Shown: positions 18,559 through 26,795 of the stretch, one piece after another | Layout of the letters: each line of letters opens with the position of its first letter | Numbering within the stretch: the stretch's first letter is position 1 | Made by a program: the position numbers and the translations under genes | Assembly (NCBI RefSeq): GCF_028993575.1 | Contig: NZ_CP118615.1 | Location: 6,539,001 to 6,603,000, forward strand | Origin: Micromonospora cathayae | GTDB lineage: Bacteria > Actinomycetota > Actinomycetes > Mycobacteriales > Micromonosporaceae | Length of the DNA: 64,000 nucleotides | Direction: 5' to 3' | The notes under the pieces: generated by a model | What the model was told of the DNA's origin: nothing | Databases searched by the model: none | What the model saw: the letters and a program-made list of their open reading frames with translations, nothing else

Positions 18559-19653
18559 TCAACCGGCGAAGGTGTCCGCCAAATGGATCCGGTGGTCGGG
18601 CACCCCGGCGGCCCGCAACCGCAGTCGGGAACCGGCGATCATCGCGGGCGGGCCGCAGACGTACACCTCCTGGTCGTCGCGGAGGTACCGCAGGGCGACG
18701 GTGAGCGCGTCGCCGACCTCGGCCGGCTCGGCGGTCGGGTCGTGGGAGAACGCCGGCACGACGGTCAGCCACTCGTGGCCGCACTGGAGCTTGTCCAGGC
18801 TGGTGGCGTCGTACAGGTCGGTGAAGGTACGCGAGCCCACGACCAGGGTGACCCGCCGTCCGCCGGCCTCGACGAGCTGCTCGACCAGGGCGCGTAGCGG
18901 AGCCAGCCCGGTGCCCCCGGCGACCAGCAGCAGCTCCGCGTGGGTCGGCGGGTCGGGCAGCAGCAGCCCGGCCCCGGCGGGCGGGCCGAACCACAGCCGC
19001 TCCCCCGGCCTCGTCCCGTCGACCAGCAGCCCGGACAGCCTGCCCCCGGACAGACCCTCGGATACGGCGCGGACGTGCAGTTCGATCGTGCCGTCGGGGC
19101 GGGGCGCGTTGGCCGGGGAGTACCACCGCCACCGGCCGGGCAGCCGCGCCGACGACACCGGCACCGCCTGGCCGGGCCGGTACGGCAGCCGGTACTCGGG
19201 CCGTACGGTCAGGATGGCGACGCCGTCGCACGGCCGCTGGTGGCCGACCACCGTGCCCGGCACCCAGGTCATGCCCTCGCCGGCCCGGCGGACGGGCCGG
19301 ACCATGGCGGTCGTCGCCCGGTCCCGGGCCGCCGACCAGGCCACCGCCACCCGCGGCGTCCACGGTTCGGCGCTGGCCCGCGCCAGCACGGCGGTCAGCG
19401 CGTCGAGCACCGGCTCCTGCCGGGCCGGAAGCAGCCCGAACCGGTGGTACGCGCGCCCGAGCACGGTCAGCAGCGCGGCCCGCCCGGCCGGATCGTCGTG
19501 ACGACCACCGCAGACCAGCCAGCCGAGGGCGGCGAACAGCGGCTCCGCCTCCCGGCGCGGCACCAGCCCCGGGCAGCGTTCCTCCACCAGCGACCAGAAC
19601 CGCCCGGCGGCCCGCTCCACATCGGTCGCCGCCCACACCCGTACCAGCTCCAC
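18559..19653 (-). CDS. Flavohemoglobin-like reductase with shortened globin part
   Basis: About 364 aa. The C-terminal 240 residues are a ferredoxin-reductase module: RWYSPANAP binds FAD, GGTGLAPLRALV and VCGPPAM bind NAD(P)H. The N-terminal ~120 residues resemble the second half of a globin, with LGRAYHRFGLLP matching the proximal-His F helix, but the A-E helices with distal residues are missing. A classical flavohemoglobin is about 400 aa. Heme binding and NO dioxygenase activity are therefore doubtful; an electron-transfer or sensor role is possible. Several in-frame GTGs compete; 19653 has GGAGG five bases upstream. It is transcribed toward the multicopper oxidase, 211 bases away, so co-transcription is possible but that gap has its own dyads. 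Confidence 0.75.
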   Translation of the reverse strand: MELVRVWAATDVERAAGRFWSLVEERCPGLVPRREAEPLFAALGWLVCGGRHDDPAGRAALLTVLGRAYHRFGLLPARQEPVLDALTAVLARASAEPWTPRVAVAWSAARDRATTAMVRPVRRAGEGMTWVPGTVVGHQRPCDGVAILTVRPEYRLPYRPGQAVPVSSARLPGRWRWYSPANAPRPDGTIELHVRAVSEGLSGGRLSGLLVDGTRPGERLWFGPPAGAGLLLPDPPTHAELLLVAGGTGLAPLRALVEQLVEAGGRRVTLVVGSRTFTDLYDATSLDKLQCGHEWLTVVPAFSHDPTAEPAEVGDALTVALRYLRDDQEVYVCGPPAMIAGSRLRLRAAGVPDHRIHLADTFAG

Positions 19654-19987
19654 CCGCACCTCCACACGTAACGGCCCACACTCAGGGGCACCCGACGAAC
19701 AGGAACGGCACCGGGGCGGGCGGGGACGACGGGAGCGCGACAGGTCGGGGGAAGACCGTTCCCGCCGGAGCCCAGCACCCGCCCCGGGCCATGCGAGGAA
19801 TCGTGCCGGCCACACTGAACAGCGAACATGACTCCGAGTAGCTGATCGGTATGCGTAGCGCAGGTCCAGAATGATCTCGACCTGCACCGAGCAGCATGAT
19901 CAACATGCGTGATGCGTATACCGATGCGTCACGGAGTGCAGTTGAATGGAGTGTGGACGAGGTACCCCACGGACGGAGCCACCCCGC
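19654..19987. other. Divergent intergenic region
   Basis: Lies between the leftward reductase and the rightward XRE regulator. The right half carries the ATGCGT repeats listed separately. I see no credible small gene. Confidence 0.5.
19851..19929. promoter_or_regulatory. Repeated ATGCGT elements before XRE regulator
   Basis: ATGCGT occurs at 19851, 19905, 19912 and 19924, the last three within 25 bases and 59 bases or more before the XRE start. Spacing of 7 and 12 bases fits binding of a multimeric regulator, possibly the XRE protein itself. Confidence 0.4.
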
Positions 19988-21478
19988 ATGGCGAGGTCGT
20001 CGGCGCAGCGCACCCCCACCTGTCCCCGCTGCGGCGGGCGGCTGGCCCGGGACAACAGCAGCGGACGCTGCAACCCCTGCCAGGCGGCCGAACGCGACCG
20101 GCTGACCACCCCGCCGGCCCTGCCACCGTCCTTCTGGGACCACGAACCGCTCCGCCGGGCGTTCCGGGACCGGCACCTCGGCCTGGTGATCCGCGCCTAC
20201 CGCAACCACCCGTACCACGGCCGCCGGCCGCTGCCGCAGCACGTGGTGGCCCGCTGGCTCGGCATCACCCAGGCCCAGCTCAGTCGGGTCGAGGGCGGCC
20301 CGCCGATGGTCCACCTCGACCGCCTCACCCACTGGGCCCAACTCCTCACCATTCCCGCCGGACACCTGTGGTTCAAGCTCCCCGACACCCCCGGAGAGCC
20401 CGCCGCCGACCGCGCAGGGGTCCAGGTCGACCCCGCCACAGGTACGGAGGGAAGCGACCCCGATTGCGAGGGTGACACCATGAAACGTCGCAGCCTGGTC
20501 ATCGCCGCCGGCCTCGCCAGCCTCGGCGTCACCGAGCCGTTCGGCCCGGTGCTCGCCGCCGCCGACTCCCCACCCCGGATCGGCGCGGAACACATCGACT
20601 CGGTCCAGTCGGTCATCGACGGCTTCGAACGCGCCGACGCCGCGATGGGCGGCAACGAGCTGTGCACCTTCGCGATGACCCTGCACCAGCGGGTCAGCCG
20701 ATGGGAACGCGACTGCGCGTACGACCGTCAGGTGGGTCACGCCCTGCACAGCGTCCTAGGAGAGTTGGAGTGCTGGATCGGCTGGTTCGCCCTGGACGCG
20801 GAACGCCGTCCGGAGTCCCGCCGCTACCTGCACGAGGCCATCCTCCGCGCCCGGCTCCAGGACGATCCGAGACTCGAGGTCCGCGCCATGGCGACCATGG
20901 CCCTTCTGGTACGCCCCAACCACCCCCAGGAATCCCTGCACTGCGCCGAGGCAGCACGACGGATGGCGACTGGATGGGCCACCCCGAAGCTGGCGACACT
21001 GTTGAATCTCAGGGCAGCCCGTGCCAGCGCTGCGCTGGGTGATGCCGGCGGTTTCAATCGGGAGATGGCGAACGCCCTCCGAGCCTTCGATCGCGGTACC
21101 CACGAGAACGACCCGCACTACATCAGCTTCGTCACGCCCATCGAGGTCGGCGGTACGGAGGCTCAGTCCCAGGTCGACCTCGGGCACCCCGATCGGGCAG
21201 CCAGCACCTACGAGAACCTGGCCGCCAATCCGGATGCCGCCTACCGCCGCAACCAGGTGCTCTGCTCGGTCGACCGCGCCAAGGCCCTGCTTCTGCAAGC
21301 CGATGTCGACACGTCGAGCCGACTCGCACTCGAGATCCTTCCTGCAGTGGCAACCCTGCAATCGAAGCGGACCACGACGCGCTTCGCCGCACTGCGGCAG
21401 GATCTTCAGCAGCAGACGACCCGATCCACGGCAGCCCGCGAGTTCGTCGTGGCCTACGACGAGGCGGTGCGGGCATGA
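19988..21478 (+). CDS. Zn-ribbon XRE/TPR transcriptional regulator
   Basis: A 496-aa regulator. A four-cysteine zinc ribbon (C12, C15, C28, C31) is followed by a helix-turn-helix of the XRE type (about 70-120, LPQHVVARWLGITQAQLSRVEGG) and a linker. An all-helical TPR-like region then fills the rest (about 170-496), with repeats such as ESLHCAEAARRMATGWATPKLATLLNLRAA. Similar proteins in Streptomyces control neighbouring accessory genes. The ATG is chosen from GGAG nine bases upstream. The stop overlaps the start of the GNAT gene (ATGA), so both are translated together and the acetyltransferase is a likely partner. The effector sensed by the TPR part is unknown. Confidence 0.85.
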   Translation: MARSSAQRTPTCPRCGGRLARDNSSGRCNPCQAAERDRLTTPPALPPSFWDHEPLRRAFRDRHLGLVIRAYRNHPYHGRRPLPQHVVARWLGITQAQLSRVEGGPPMVHLDRLTHWAQLLTIPAGHLWFKLPDTPGEPAADRAGVQVDPATGTEGSDPDCEGDTMKRRSLVIAAGLASLGVTEPFGPVLAAADSPPRIGAEHIDSVQSVIDGFERADAAMGGNELCTFAMTLHQRVSRWERDCAYDRQVGHALHSVLGELECWIGWFALDAERRPESRRYLHEAILRARLQDDPRLEVRAMATMALLVRPNHPQESLHCAEAARRMATGWATPKLATLLNLRAARASAALGDAGGFNREMANALRAFDRGTHENDPHYISFVTPIEVGGTEAQSQVDLGHPDRAASTYENLAANPDAAYRRNQVLCSVDRAKALLLQADVDTSSRLALEILPAVATLQSKRTTTRFAALRQDLQQQTTRSTAAREFVVAYDEAVRA

Positions 21479-22008
21479 CGGTGCAGCTCCGGACCTACGA
21501 CTCCGAGCAGGCGCAGAAGATCCTGGAGGACCTGGTCCGGGTCTACCTGGAGATCCACGCGACGCCGCCGACCCCGTTCCAGAACGAGGACCGCTACCGT
21601 CGTCAGCTCGCCGGGCACCTGACCAACCCCGGTTGGAAACTAGTCACCGCCACCGAGAACGGCGAGCTGATCGGCTACGCCTACGGCTTCCCCCTCCCAC
21701 CGCACACCCGCTGGTGGGAGGGCCTGCAAACCCCTGTACCAGATGGCTTTACGGCTGAGGACGGCCGACGCACCTTCGCGATCAGCGAGATCATGGTCCG
21801 GCTCCCCTGGCGACGACAGGGGGTTGCCCGGATGCTGCACGAAGCCCTCGTATCCGATGTGGAAGGGAGGCGGATGACGCTGCTGGTCGAGCCGGACAAC
21901 CTGCCTGCCCGGACCGCCTACACCCGCTGGGGCTACCGGGAGGTGGCGGACCTGCGTCCCGGCTGGGAGAACGCACCGACCTTCACAGCCCTCGTGCTGC
22001 CCAGATGA
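21475..22008 (+). CDS. GNAT-family N-acetyltransferase
   Basis: Acetyl-CoA-dependent transferase of 177 aa. The GNAT core is present: ISEIMVRLPWRRQGVARML contains the acetyl-CoA pyrophosphate loop (R/QxxGxA/G), and LVEPDNLPARTAYTRWGYREV is the C-terminal beta-alpha motif. The substrate cannot be predicted. It overlaps the upstream XRE gene by four bases. Its last 18 bases, stop codon included, are duplicated just downstream. Confidence 0.88.
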   Translation: MTVQLRTYDSEQAQKILEDLVRVYLEIHATPPTPFQNEDRYRRQLAGHLTNPGWKLVTATENGELIGYAYGFPLPPHTRWWEGLQTPVPDGFTAEDGRRTFAISEIMVRLPWRRQGVARMLHEALVSDVEGRRMTLLVEPDNLPARTAYTRWGYREVADLRPGWENAPTFTALVLPR

Positions 22009-22029
22009 GCACTCGTGCTGCCGAGATGA
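21991..22029. repeat. 18-bp duplication across GNAT stop codon
   Basis: CTCGTGCTGCCCAGATGA (21991-22008, ends in the stop) is repeated with one change at 22012-22029, a 21-base period. Confidence 0.8.
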
Positions 22030-22101
22030 CGGAGCGGGTGTCGTCGGAAGACCAGGAGCAGGCGGCGAGTAGGTCCACGCGCCCGTACCGGTTGCGAGAC
22101 C

Positions 22102-22290
22102 TCACGCCTTCCGACGGACTACCAGGGTGATGCCGCAGAAGATCGCCATGCAGCCCGACAGGACACCGACGATGATCTCCAAGGGACGGTCGAACCCCGA
22201 CAGAACTTGGGAAGTGAACGTACAGAGCGTGGACACCAACAGCCACCAGTACACCCAGCGGGGCGTTCCGCGCCCACGGACATCGCTCAT
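22102..22290 (-). CDS. Small two-helix membrane protein, uncertain
   Basis: Unrecognised. From the ATG at 22290 it encodes 62 aa with two hydrophobic segments, VYWWLLVSTLCTFTSQVL and a second starting IIVGVLSGCMAIFCG, and a basic RRKA end, as in small inner-membrane proteins. No start has a good ribosome site, and a longer version from 22353 or 22398 is possible. Base composition is lower in GC than its neighbours, which argues against a chance frame. It is convergent with the GNAT gene. Confidence 0.45.
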   Translation of the reverse strand: MSDVRGRGTPRWVYWWLLVSTLCTFTSQVLSGFDRPLEIIVGVLSGCMAIFCGITLVVRRKA

Positions 22291-22419
22291 GTCGACGTTA
22301 GGTTGCCGGCCAGAAGCGAACTGAAACACCGTCCATGTCGTCGCGGCGGCCATCGCTGTCAGGTCCGCTCGGCGACCTCGATCCGTCCGAGGGGCCACGT
22401 CCTGGCCGAACTGGAGAAC

Positions 22420-22450
22420 GGTACGGGGGTGGTCAGGCCGCCCCCGTACC
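22420..22450 (-). terminator. Terminator of doxX
   Basis: A 13-bp stem (GGTACGGGGGTGG with one G-T pair) and 5-base loop immediately after the DoxX stop. Confidence 0.7.
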
Positions 22451-22457
22451 GCGCCGG

Positions 22458-22901
22458 TCAGGAGGCGGTGGCCAGCGCCGGGCTACGCTCCTCTTCCCGT
22501 CGCCGGCTCATCAGCGACTCCACGGCCCACTTCCCCGGCCCCAGGATGGCGACGAGGAGGAACGACCAGCAGAACAGGGCGGCGAGTTCGCCGCCGTTCT
22601 GCTGGGGCAGCAGCGCCTCCGGCTGGTGGACGACGAAGTAGGCGTACGCCATCGAGCCGGAGCAGACGATGGCGGCGATCCGGGTGCCCAGGCCGACGAG
22701 CACCAGCAGGCCGCCGACGAGTTGGATCAGAGCGGCCCACCAGGTGGGCCAGACGGCGAACTCGACGGCCTGTCCGCTGCCCCGGTGTCCACCGAGGACA
22801 CCGAAGATGGACGCGATGCCGCGTAACGTGAACAGCAGTCCGATCACGATTCGGAAGATGCTGGTCACCGGGTCGGCGAGGCGATGGAGAGCCACGATCA
22901 T
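22458..22901 (-). CDS. DoxX-family membrane protein
   Basis: Integral membrane protein of 147 aa with four predicted helices: VTSIFRIVIGLLFTLRGI, WWAALIQLVGGLLVLVGL, AAIVCSGSMAYAYFVV and ALFCWSFLLVAIL. The conserved FRIVIGLLFTLRG and GG(L)LVLVGLGTR motifs are those of the DoxX/DoxD family, often linked to thiol or redox homeostasis in actinobacteria. The ATG at 22901 follows AAAGGGA. An upstream extension is out of character and lacks a ribosome site. It is preceded by an AT-rich gap with a strong dyad, so it may be tightly regulated. Confidence 0.88.
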   Translation of the reverse strand: MIVALHRLADPVTSIFRIVIGLLFTLRGIASIFGVLGGHRGSGQAVEFAVWPTWWAALIQLVGGLLVLVGLGTRIAAIVCSGSMAYAYFVVHQPEALLPQQNGGELAALFCWSFLLVAILGPGKWAVESLMSRRREEERSPALATAS

Positions 22902-23264
22902 CCCTTTCACGGGGGTGGTTGCTGGACTGATCGGTGCCGTCGCCTCTCCATGGCACCGGGGATCCTCTCCCGCCCGGGTGAACGCCGCCTTCGTGACACC
23001 TAGTGACGAGGCCGACACGCTCAGGGAGTAAAGCTTGACTACGCAAGGAATCCGTAAGAACTATTCTATTGACCATCGGTGAAGTTAAGTCAATAGATGT
23101 CTCAGGATCTTGGTGGACCGAAAGTACCGCCGGGCCGCCCGGAGGGAACCGTCAGGCAAGCCGGGGCGCGCCGCCAGGCACGCGCCGACGCGCGTCATCG
23201 GACCGATCGGCAAGCGCCGTCGGGCAGGCCGGGAAGCAACCTCAGGCAGGCTGGGAAGCGCCGG
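22902..23264. other. Gene-less stretch upstream of doxX
   Basis: 363 bases between doxX and proC, both leftward. Bases 23030-23110 are strongly AT-rich for this genome and carry the 9-bp dyad listed separately; the rest is GC-rich and without a credible frame. Confidence 0.55.
23065..23097. promoter_or_regulatory. 9-bp inverted repeat, operator candidate
   Basis: TCTATTGAC and GTCAATAGA, perfect arms with a 15-base spacer, lie in the AT-rich patch about 165 bases upstream of doxX. Centre-to-centre distance is 24 bases, suitable for a dimer of dimers. Confidence 0.55.
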
Positions 23265-24083
23265 TCAGGTGGCCTGGGCGGCCAGCTCGCGGGCCCGGTC
23301 CCGGGCCGCCTCCAGGGCCGCGAGGAGCGCCGCCCGTACGCCGTGCTTCTCCAGCTCGCGGACGGCGGAGATGGTGGTACCGGCGGGCGAGGTGACCGCC
23401 TCGCGGAGCTTGACCGGGTGCTCGCCGGAGTCACGCAGCATCACCGCCGACCCGATGGCGGTCTGCACGATCAGCTCGTGGGCCACCTGGCGGGGCAGGC
23501 CGAGCAGGATCCCCGCGTCGATCATGGCCTCGACCAGCAGGTAGAAGTAGGCCGGCCCGGAGCCGGACAGGGCGGTCACCGCGTCCTGCTGCGACTCGGG
23601 CACCCGGATCGTCGCACCCAGCGGCTTGAACATCTCCTCGGCCAGGGTGAGGTGCTCCCCGGTGGCGTGCGCGCCGGCCGAGATGGCGGTCATCGCCTGG
23701 TCGACCAGGGCCGGGGTGTTGGTCATCACCCGGACGACCGGGGTGCCCGGCGGCAGCCGCCGGCTGAAGAAACTGGTGGGCAGGCCGGCGCAGAGCGAGA
23801 TCACCAGCTTGTCGGCGGGCACCTTGGGGCCGATCTCGTCCAGCAGCACGCCGGCGTCCTGCGGCTTCACCGAGACGGCCAGCACCTCCGCCTCCTGCAC
23901 GGCGGTGACGTTGTCGACCACGCGCACGCCGTACCGGGTGGCGATCTCCACGGCCCGCTCCCGGCGGCGCGCGGTGGCGAGCAGCCGGTCCACCGGCCAG
24001 CCCGACCGGAGCAGCCCGGAGAGCATCAGCTCACCGATCTTGCCGGCCCCGATCACCGCGACCGTGTGCACCTCGCCCGCCAT
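23265..24083 (-). CDS. proC: Pyrroline-5-carboxylate reductase
   Basis: Last step of proline synthesis: reduces 1-pyrroline-5-carboxylate to proline with NAD(P)H in the cytosol. The 272-aa length is normal. VAVIGAGKIGELMLSGLL is the nucleotide-binding loop; VSVKPQDAGVLL and VRVMTNTPALV are the family core. The C-terminal signature ALSGSGPAYFYLLVEAMIDAG is complete, as is the GTTISAVRELEKHGVRAALLAA end. The adjacent phosphofructokinase gene is upstream in the same direction but is separated by a hairpin, so the two are probably independent. Confidence 0.96.
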   Translation of the reverse strand: MAGEVHTVAVIGAGKIGELMLSGLLRSGWPVDRLLATARRRERAVEIATRYGVRVVDNVTAVQEAEVLAVSVKPQDAGVLLDEIGPKVPADKLVISLCAGLPTSFFSRRLPPGTPVVRVMTNTPALVDQAMTAISAGAHATGEHLTLAEEMFKPLGATIRVPESQQDAVTALSGSGPAYFYLLVEAMIDAGILLGLPRQVAHELIVQTAIGSAVMLRDSGEHPVKLREAVTSPAGTTISAVRELEKHGVRAALLAALEAARDRARELAAQAT

Positions 24084-24112
24084 TACGCCGTACCTTTCGT
24101 TGCGGTCTGTCC

Positions 24113-24148
24113 GGTGGCGCGGCGGACCGGACGGGTCGCCGCGCCACC
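24113..24148 (-). terminator. Terminator of phosphofructokinase gene
   Basis: Perfect 12-bp stem GGTGGCGCGGCG with a 12-base loop, 10 bases past the gene stop. Confidence 0.75.
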
Positions 24149-24158
24149 GGGCACCGGA

Positions 24159-25187
24159 TCAGCTACCGAAGAAGACCTCGGCCTCGGCGTACCGCTCCAG
24201 CGGCACGGTCTTCAGCTCGCGGGTGGCCTCGGCCAGCGGGACGCGGACGATGTCCGTGCTCTGCATGGCGACCATCTTGCCCCAGTCGCCCTCGTGCGCG
24301 GCGTCGATCGCCTGGAGGCCGAGGCGGGTGGCGAGCACCCGGTCGAACGCGGTCGGGGTGCCGCCGCGCTGGATGTGGCCGAGGACGACGGTCCGGGCCT
24401 CCTTGCCGGTCTTCGCCTCGAGCTGCTCGGCCAGCCACTGGCCGATGCCACCGAGCCGGACGTGCCCGAAGGCGTCCAGCTCCTGGTTGTGCAGGACCAT
24501 CTGGCCGTCCAGCGGCTGCGCGCCCTCGGCGACCACCACGATCGGGGCGTACTGGTGCTGGAAGCGCTTCTCGACGTAGCCGGCGACCTGCTCGACGTCG
24601 AACTGCCGCTCCGGCAGCAGGATCACGTTGGCGCCACCGGCCAGGCCGGCGTGCAGGGCGATCCAGCCGGCGTGCCGGCCCATCACCTCGACGACCAGGG
24701 TGCGGTGGTGGCTCTCCGCGGTGGTGTGCAGCCGGTCGATCGCCTCCATGGCGATGTTGACGGCGGTGTCGAAGCCGAAGGTGTAGTCGGTGGCACCCAG
24801 GTCGTTGTCGATGGTCTTCGGTACGCCGACGACCTTGACGTCCAGCTCGTGCAGCTTGGTGGCGACCCCGAGGGTGTCCTCGCCGCCGATCGCGATCAGC
24901 GCGTCCACGCCCTGGTCGGCGAGGTTCTGCTTGATCCGCTCGACGCCGTTCTCGATCTTGAACGGGTTGGTGCGGGACGAACCGAGGATGGTGCCGCCCC
25001 GGGGCAGGATGCCGCGGACCTCCGCGATGCCCAGCGGACGGGACAGGCCCTCCAGCGGGCCCTTCCAGCCGTCCCGGAAGCCCACGAACTCGTGGCCGTA
25101 GCTGGCGACGCCCTTGCGGACCACCGCCCGGATCACCGCGTTGAGACCGGGGCAGTCGCCACCGCCGGTGAGCACGCCGATACGCAT
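24159..25187 (-). CDS. Phosphofructokinase, probably PPi-dependent
   Basis: Interconverts fructose 6-phosphate and fructose 1,6-bisphosphate; 342 aa, the actinobacterial size. The phosphoryl-donor site reads GGGDCPGLNAVIR, GGED and PKTIDND. Aligning by the shared GG and TIDND motifs, residue 104 is Asp and residue 124 is Lys, exactly the numbers used for E. coli PfkA. Asp104/Lys124 mark PPi-dependent enzymes such as that of Amycolatopsis methanolica; ATP enzymes have Gly at both. The catalytic TIDND Asp127 and sugar site MGRHAGW are intact. I therefore expect a reversible PPi enzyme (EC 2.7.1.90). The start ATG has AGGAGG upstream. Confidence 0.9.
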   Translation of the reverse strand: MRIGVLTGGGDCPGLNAVIRAVVRKGVASYGHEFVGFRDGWKGPLEGLSRPLGIAEVRGILPRGGTILGSSRTNPFKIENGVERIKQNLADQGVDALIAIGGEDTLGVATKLHELDVKVVGVPKTIDNDLGATDYTFGFDTAVNIAMEAIDRLHTTAESHHRTLVVEVMGRHAGWIALHAGLAGGANVILLPERQFDVEQVAGYVEKRFQHQYAPIVVVAEGAQPLDGQMVLHNQELDAFGHVRLGGIGQWLAEQLEAKTGKEARTVVLGHIQRGGTPTAFDRVLATRLGLQAIDAAHEGDWGKMVAMQSTDIVRVPLAEATRELKTVPLERYAEAEVFFGS

Positions 25188-25342
25188 GATCTGCTCATCC
25201 TCCTGGAGCCTCGGGTAGCCCAACTAAAGCCCCAGGATATGGGTCGGATCAGACCGTCGGCGCCGTTGCCGGCCCGGGGCGGGCCGTCACAGCGCACTGT
25301 AGTCGCCCACGGTCCCGCCCCGACAGCGCGCCCCGGTGCCGT

Positions 25343-25864
25343 TCACGTACCGGACGGCCGCTGGTAACTGACCGCCCGGTTCTCGCCGGGAGCCGGCGGA
25401 CGCCCGGTCACCGCCGCCCGCGCCAACCCGATCAGGGTGACCACGGTGCTGCTGGGCGAGTCCCAGTACTCGGCCGAGCTGGCGTGCACCCGCAGCAGGG
25501 TCAGCCCGGGGGTGTCCAGCCCGTCCGGGAACCAGGTCCGCAGCAGCGGGTGCCAGAGCCGCTCGGCCCGGTCCCGGTCCCAGCCCTCCCGGGCGGTGCC
25601 GGAGACCGAGACCCAGGAGTGCCGGCGCTGGTCGCTGAAGGCGACGTTGACCTCCGGGTTGACCCGGATCTGCCGGATCTTCGCGGAGTCGGCGTAGGCG
25701 AAGAACCACAGGTCGCCGTCGAAGTCGGCCTCCTGCAGGGCCATCGGACGGCTGAGCTGACGGCCGTCGACCCCGATCGTGGTCAGCATGCAGATCCGCG
25801 CGTCGCGGACGAGGTCGGTGACCCGGCGCCGCGCGTCGGCGTCCGTGGTCGACTCACCACTCAT
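25343..25864 (-). CDS. FMN-binding split-barrel protein, general stress 26-like
   Basis: Pyridoxamine 5'-phosphate oxidase-fold protein of 173 aa. LTTIGVDGRQLSRPMALQEADFDGDLWFFAYADSAK carries the FMN-binding core (SRPM; WFF) of the general stress protein 26 group, and VNVAFSDQRRHSWVSVSGTA is the second half of the barrel. Related actinobacterial proteins bind FMN or F420. The start ATG at 25864 has GAGGGAG upstream; a longer leftward frame in the same register is a shadow. It follows the exoribonuclease gene after about 130 bases in the same direction. Confidence 0.88.
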   Translation of the reverse strand: MSGESTTDADARRRVTDLVRDARICMLTTIGVDGRQLSRPMALQEADFDGDLWFFAYADSAKIRQIRVNPEVNVAFSDQRRHSWVSVSGTAREGWDRDRAERLWHPLLRTWFPDGLDTPGLTLLRVHASSAEYWDSPSSTVVTLIGLARAAVTGRPPAPGENRAVSYQRPSGT

Positions 25865-25992
25865 GACGGAAACTCCCTCGCGTCGGTTGACGCCGAACCG
25901 GGAGCCCCCCACCCTGCCTCGGTCCGACGCCGAACCGGTGCCCCGGACAGAACCGGTCAAACCTCGACGTCGGCACGAGGGTCCGGGGACGG

Positions 25993-26490
25993 TCAGTCGC
26001 CGGTCATCGCCCGCCACCGGGCGAGATTGTGCCGGGCGTCGACCAGCGCGTCGTGCCGGGCGGCCTCGGCGGTCGGCAGCGCCGGACGGCCCCGGTCGTC
26101 CCAGAGCTGACGCAGCTCCTTGGTGAACCGGGGGATCTCCCGGGGCAGGGTGATCATCGAACCCCAGAGCTGGGCCAGCACCACGTGGTCGTAGGCGGCG
26201 TACCAGGCCCAGAGTTCGATCTGCTCGTCCGGCCGGCCCCGCACCGGCTCGACCAGGAACTCCAGCAGGTCGTCGCGGATCCGCTCCCGGGAGCGCCAGG
26301 CCCGGTCGGCGGGCGAGGGCAGCTTGTCGAGGACGTTGCGGCGTACCCAGGGCACCGCCCGGGAGTCGTCGAACTCGGTGGAGACCGCGTAGAACTCGCG
26401 GCCGTACTCGTCGACGACGCCGATCGACACCAGATCGATGGTGCGGCCGTCCTCGATGAACTCGCAGTCGTAGAAGTAGCGGTAGACCAT
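25993..26490 (-). CDS. 3'-5' exoribonuclease, Rv2179c (RNase AS) family
   Basis: DEDD-superfamily exoribonuclease of 165 aa. YFYDCEFIEDG gives the first Asp/Glu pair, WYAAYDHVVLAQLWG the second Asp, and HDALVDARHNLARW the His and last Asp. Its relative Rv2179c in M. tuberculosis degrades adenylate-rich RNA. The ATG at 26490 is preferred over 26499 because GAGG lies eight bases before it. It is divergent from the crp-like gene. The motif is DCE where the mycobacterial protein has DTE. Confidence 0.9.
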   Translation of the reverse strand: MVYRYFYDCEFIEDGRTIDLVSIGVVDEYGREFYAVSTEFDDSRAVPWVRRNVLDKLPSPADRAWRSRERIRDDLLEFLVEPVRGRPDEQIELWAWYAAYDHVVLAQLWGSMITLPREIPRFTKELRQLWDDRGRPALPTAEAARHDALVDARHNLARWRAMTGD

Positions 26491-26795
26491 CCCGGTCATC
26501 CTCGCCTACCACCCCGACCCGTCGACGGGCGGGGCGACGGACAACCGGTCCGACACGTACGGTGACGGGCCGGGGCCGACCGCGACACGGATCCGCACGT
26601 CAACCACGCGATCCGCCGCAGCTCAGGATTGTCACGGAAGTGTTTTCAGGGGTGTACAGCAAGCGACCGGGGCGTCATGATCTGATGTGTACCGCTACCG
26701 GACGCCGAACCGGTGTCAGTTCACCTCGCAGACCGGGGGCTGTCAGGTTCACCCGGCTGCGAGTTGTGGTCCTTGACCGGGGAGGGGTTGCGCCC
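26491..26795. other. Divergent intergenic region, RNase AS / crp
   Basis: 305 bases. Sequence around 26625-26720 is less GC-rich and includes TGTTTTC and TGTACAG stretches; it is the probable promoter of the Crp-type regulator. No TGTGA-N6-TCACA site could be made out, and no gene is seen. Confidence 0.45.
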
